A stretch of 7,757 bases of DNA from an uncultured Candidatus Altimarinota bacterium (GTDB lineage Bacteria; Patescibacteriota; Gracilibacteria; BD1-5; JAGOOR01): NCBI GenBank assembly GCA_937920005.1, contig CALETF010000113.1, positions 1 to 7,757 of the forward strand, given 5' to 3'. Position 1 is the stretch's first letter. Each line of letters begins with the position of its first letter. Under the pieces are notes generated by a model that had not been told where the DNA came from, ran no database searches, and saw only the letters and a program-made list of their open reading frames with translations. The position numbers and the translations under genes were made by a program. This document shows positions 7,159 to 7,757 of the stretch, piece after piece.

Positions 7159-7187
7159 TTGAAACTAGTTTGAAAGTATGATACGAT
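7159..7187 (+). promoter_or_regulatory. Promoter of the plus-strand GspF-like gene
   Basis: TTGAAA (7159-7164), a 17-base spacer and TACGAT (7182-7187), with TGA directly before the -10 box making an extended -10. The ATG at 7200 is twelve bases after the -10, giving a predicted leader of about six bases. AGG at 7196-7198 is one base from the ATG, too close for a standard Shine-Dalgarno site. Confidence 0.6.
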
Positions 7188-7199
7188 AGAAACATAGGT

Positions 7200-7757
7200 A
7201 TGACCTCTTATAAGATACATAGTATAAAAAACTCAGAAAAACTCTCTTTTATAATAGAATGAGATTCTGAATCTTCTGTGACTCAAAAGCTCTCCTCAGA
7301 AGGTCATATTATTCTCTCAGCAGAAAAAGTAGAAGCAAATTTGTGAAACCTTTTTTGTTTCGAAGGAAAAAAAGCAGAAGGAGGCTTTATTGATGGAAAA
7401 ATATCAGCTGATGATATATTTCTAGCCTATGAGATGCTTACCCAAGACTACCAATATATACTCACAAAACTCTATCCAGAGAACATAACAGATTCTAAAA
7501 AACAAGAAAAAATATTTACAGAACTTCGTGCGAGCTTCCAAGAAGGCGTTATTCAAAAACCAAAAAAAGAAACAGACACAGCCAAACAACAAGTAACAAA
7601 ATATAAAAAAATCCTCAAAAAACTGATAGAAATACTCCAAAAGAGCCCAGAAAAACAAGATGCTATTATTTCAGAACTGAAAAAACTCGAACAAAATAGT
7701 AATACAATAGCTATTCAACAAACCATCAAAGACACCCTTAAGAAGATGACATCTGAT
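7200..7757 (+). CDS. Protein with GspF/PilC-like N-terminus and coiled-coil region, 3' end outside window
   Basis: The first 186 codons are visible and remain open to the window edge. Residues 1-45 (MTSYKIHSIKNSEK, then FIIEGDSESSV.QKLSSEGHIILS) follow the pattern of the small N-terminal domain of type II secretion/type IV pilus platform proteins (GspF/PilC), where a sheet strand precedes an acidic-Ser helix and a 'G..ils' strand. From about residue 70 the protein is polar. From about 115 it is rich in Lys, Glu and Gln with heptad-like spacing, suggesting a coiled coil. No membrane segment is seen yet. Codons 21 and 49 are TGA read as Gly; the standard code would stop the protein after 20 residues. 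It is the only plus-strand gene and diverges from ctpA. The fold assignment is tentative; that it is a gene is well supported by the promoter and the uninterrupted frame. Confidence 0.6.

Noticed and set aside
1..7757. UGA decoded as tryptophan (mycoplasma-type code 4)
   Set aside because: Alignable TGA codons fall on Gly positions (VLGGG, ENGFRLPSA, YGKGSVQ), and conserved Trp residues are written TGG.

Overview
The window reads cleanly only when UGA is translated as glycine and UAA/UAG are the only stops (genetic code 25). Under the standard code almost every gene breaks into pieces. With UGA as Gly they join into full-length, recognisable proteins, and the recoded codons fall on family-invariant glycines in RadA, UvrB and the S41 protease. 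This, with the AT-rich composition, points to the Candidate Phyla Radiation lineages Gracilibacteria (BD1-5) or Absconditabacteria (SR1). The window alone does not tell these two apart.

Layout. Nine protein genes and one tRNA lie on the minus strand, and one partial gene lies on the plus strand at the right edge. No stretch over 300 bases lacks a gene. From right to left on the minus strand there are five units. (1) ctpA (S41 protease, 5881-7032), uvrB (3942-5879) and a small MscS-like membrane protein (3223-3909) look like one operon. (2) tRNA-Leu(GAG) (3109-3193) has its own promoter-like boxes and an intrinsic terminator. (3) A conserved membrane-anchored protein with a CxxC and YANG motif (2629-3024) has a strong promoter. 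(4) An HD-domain hydrolase (1762-2592) follows. (5) A tight cluster runs from gtrA-like (1300-1713) through a CPBP membrane protease (688-1296) and a second gtrA-like gene (303-686) into radA (1-272, cut by the window edge). It starts from a near-consensus promoter at 1730-1758.

At 7033-7199 a divergent promoter region separates ctpA from a plus-strand gene (7200 to beyond 7757). That gene's N-terminus resembles the cytoplasmic domain of GspF/PilC proteins and continues into a lysine-rich, coiled-coil-like region.

Regulation and translation signals. Promoters have recognisable -35 and -10 boxes, mostly with 17-base spacers, and several -10 boxes end only 6 to 12 bases before the start codon. 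Shine-Dalgarno sequences are nearly absent. This suggests leaderless or very short-leader mRNAs for first genes, and stop-start coupling (1 to 3 bases between genes) inside operons. uvrB and radA provide DNA repair and recombination. The other genes are mostly envelope or membrane proteins. The clearest unusual biology is the codon reassignment and the translation-initiation layout. I see no CRISPR array, insertion sequence, phage gene or toxin-antitoxin system.
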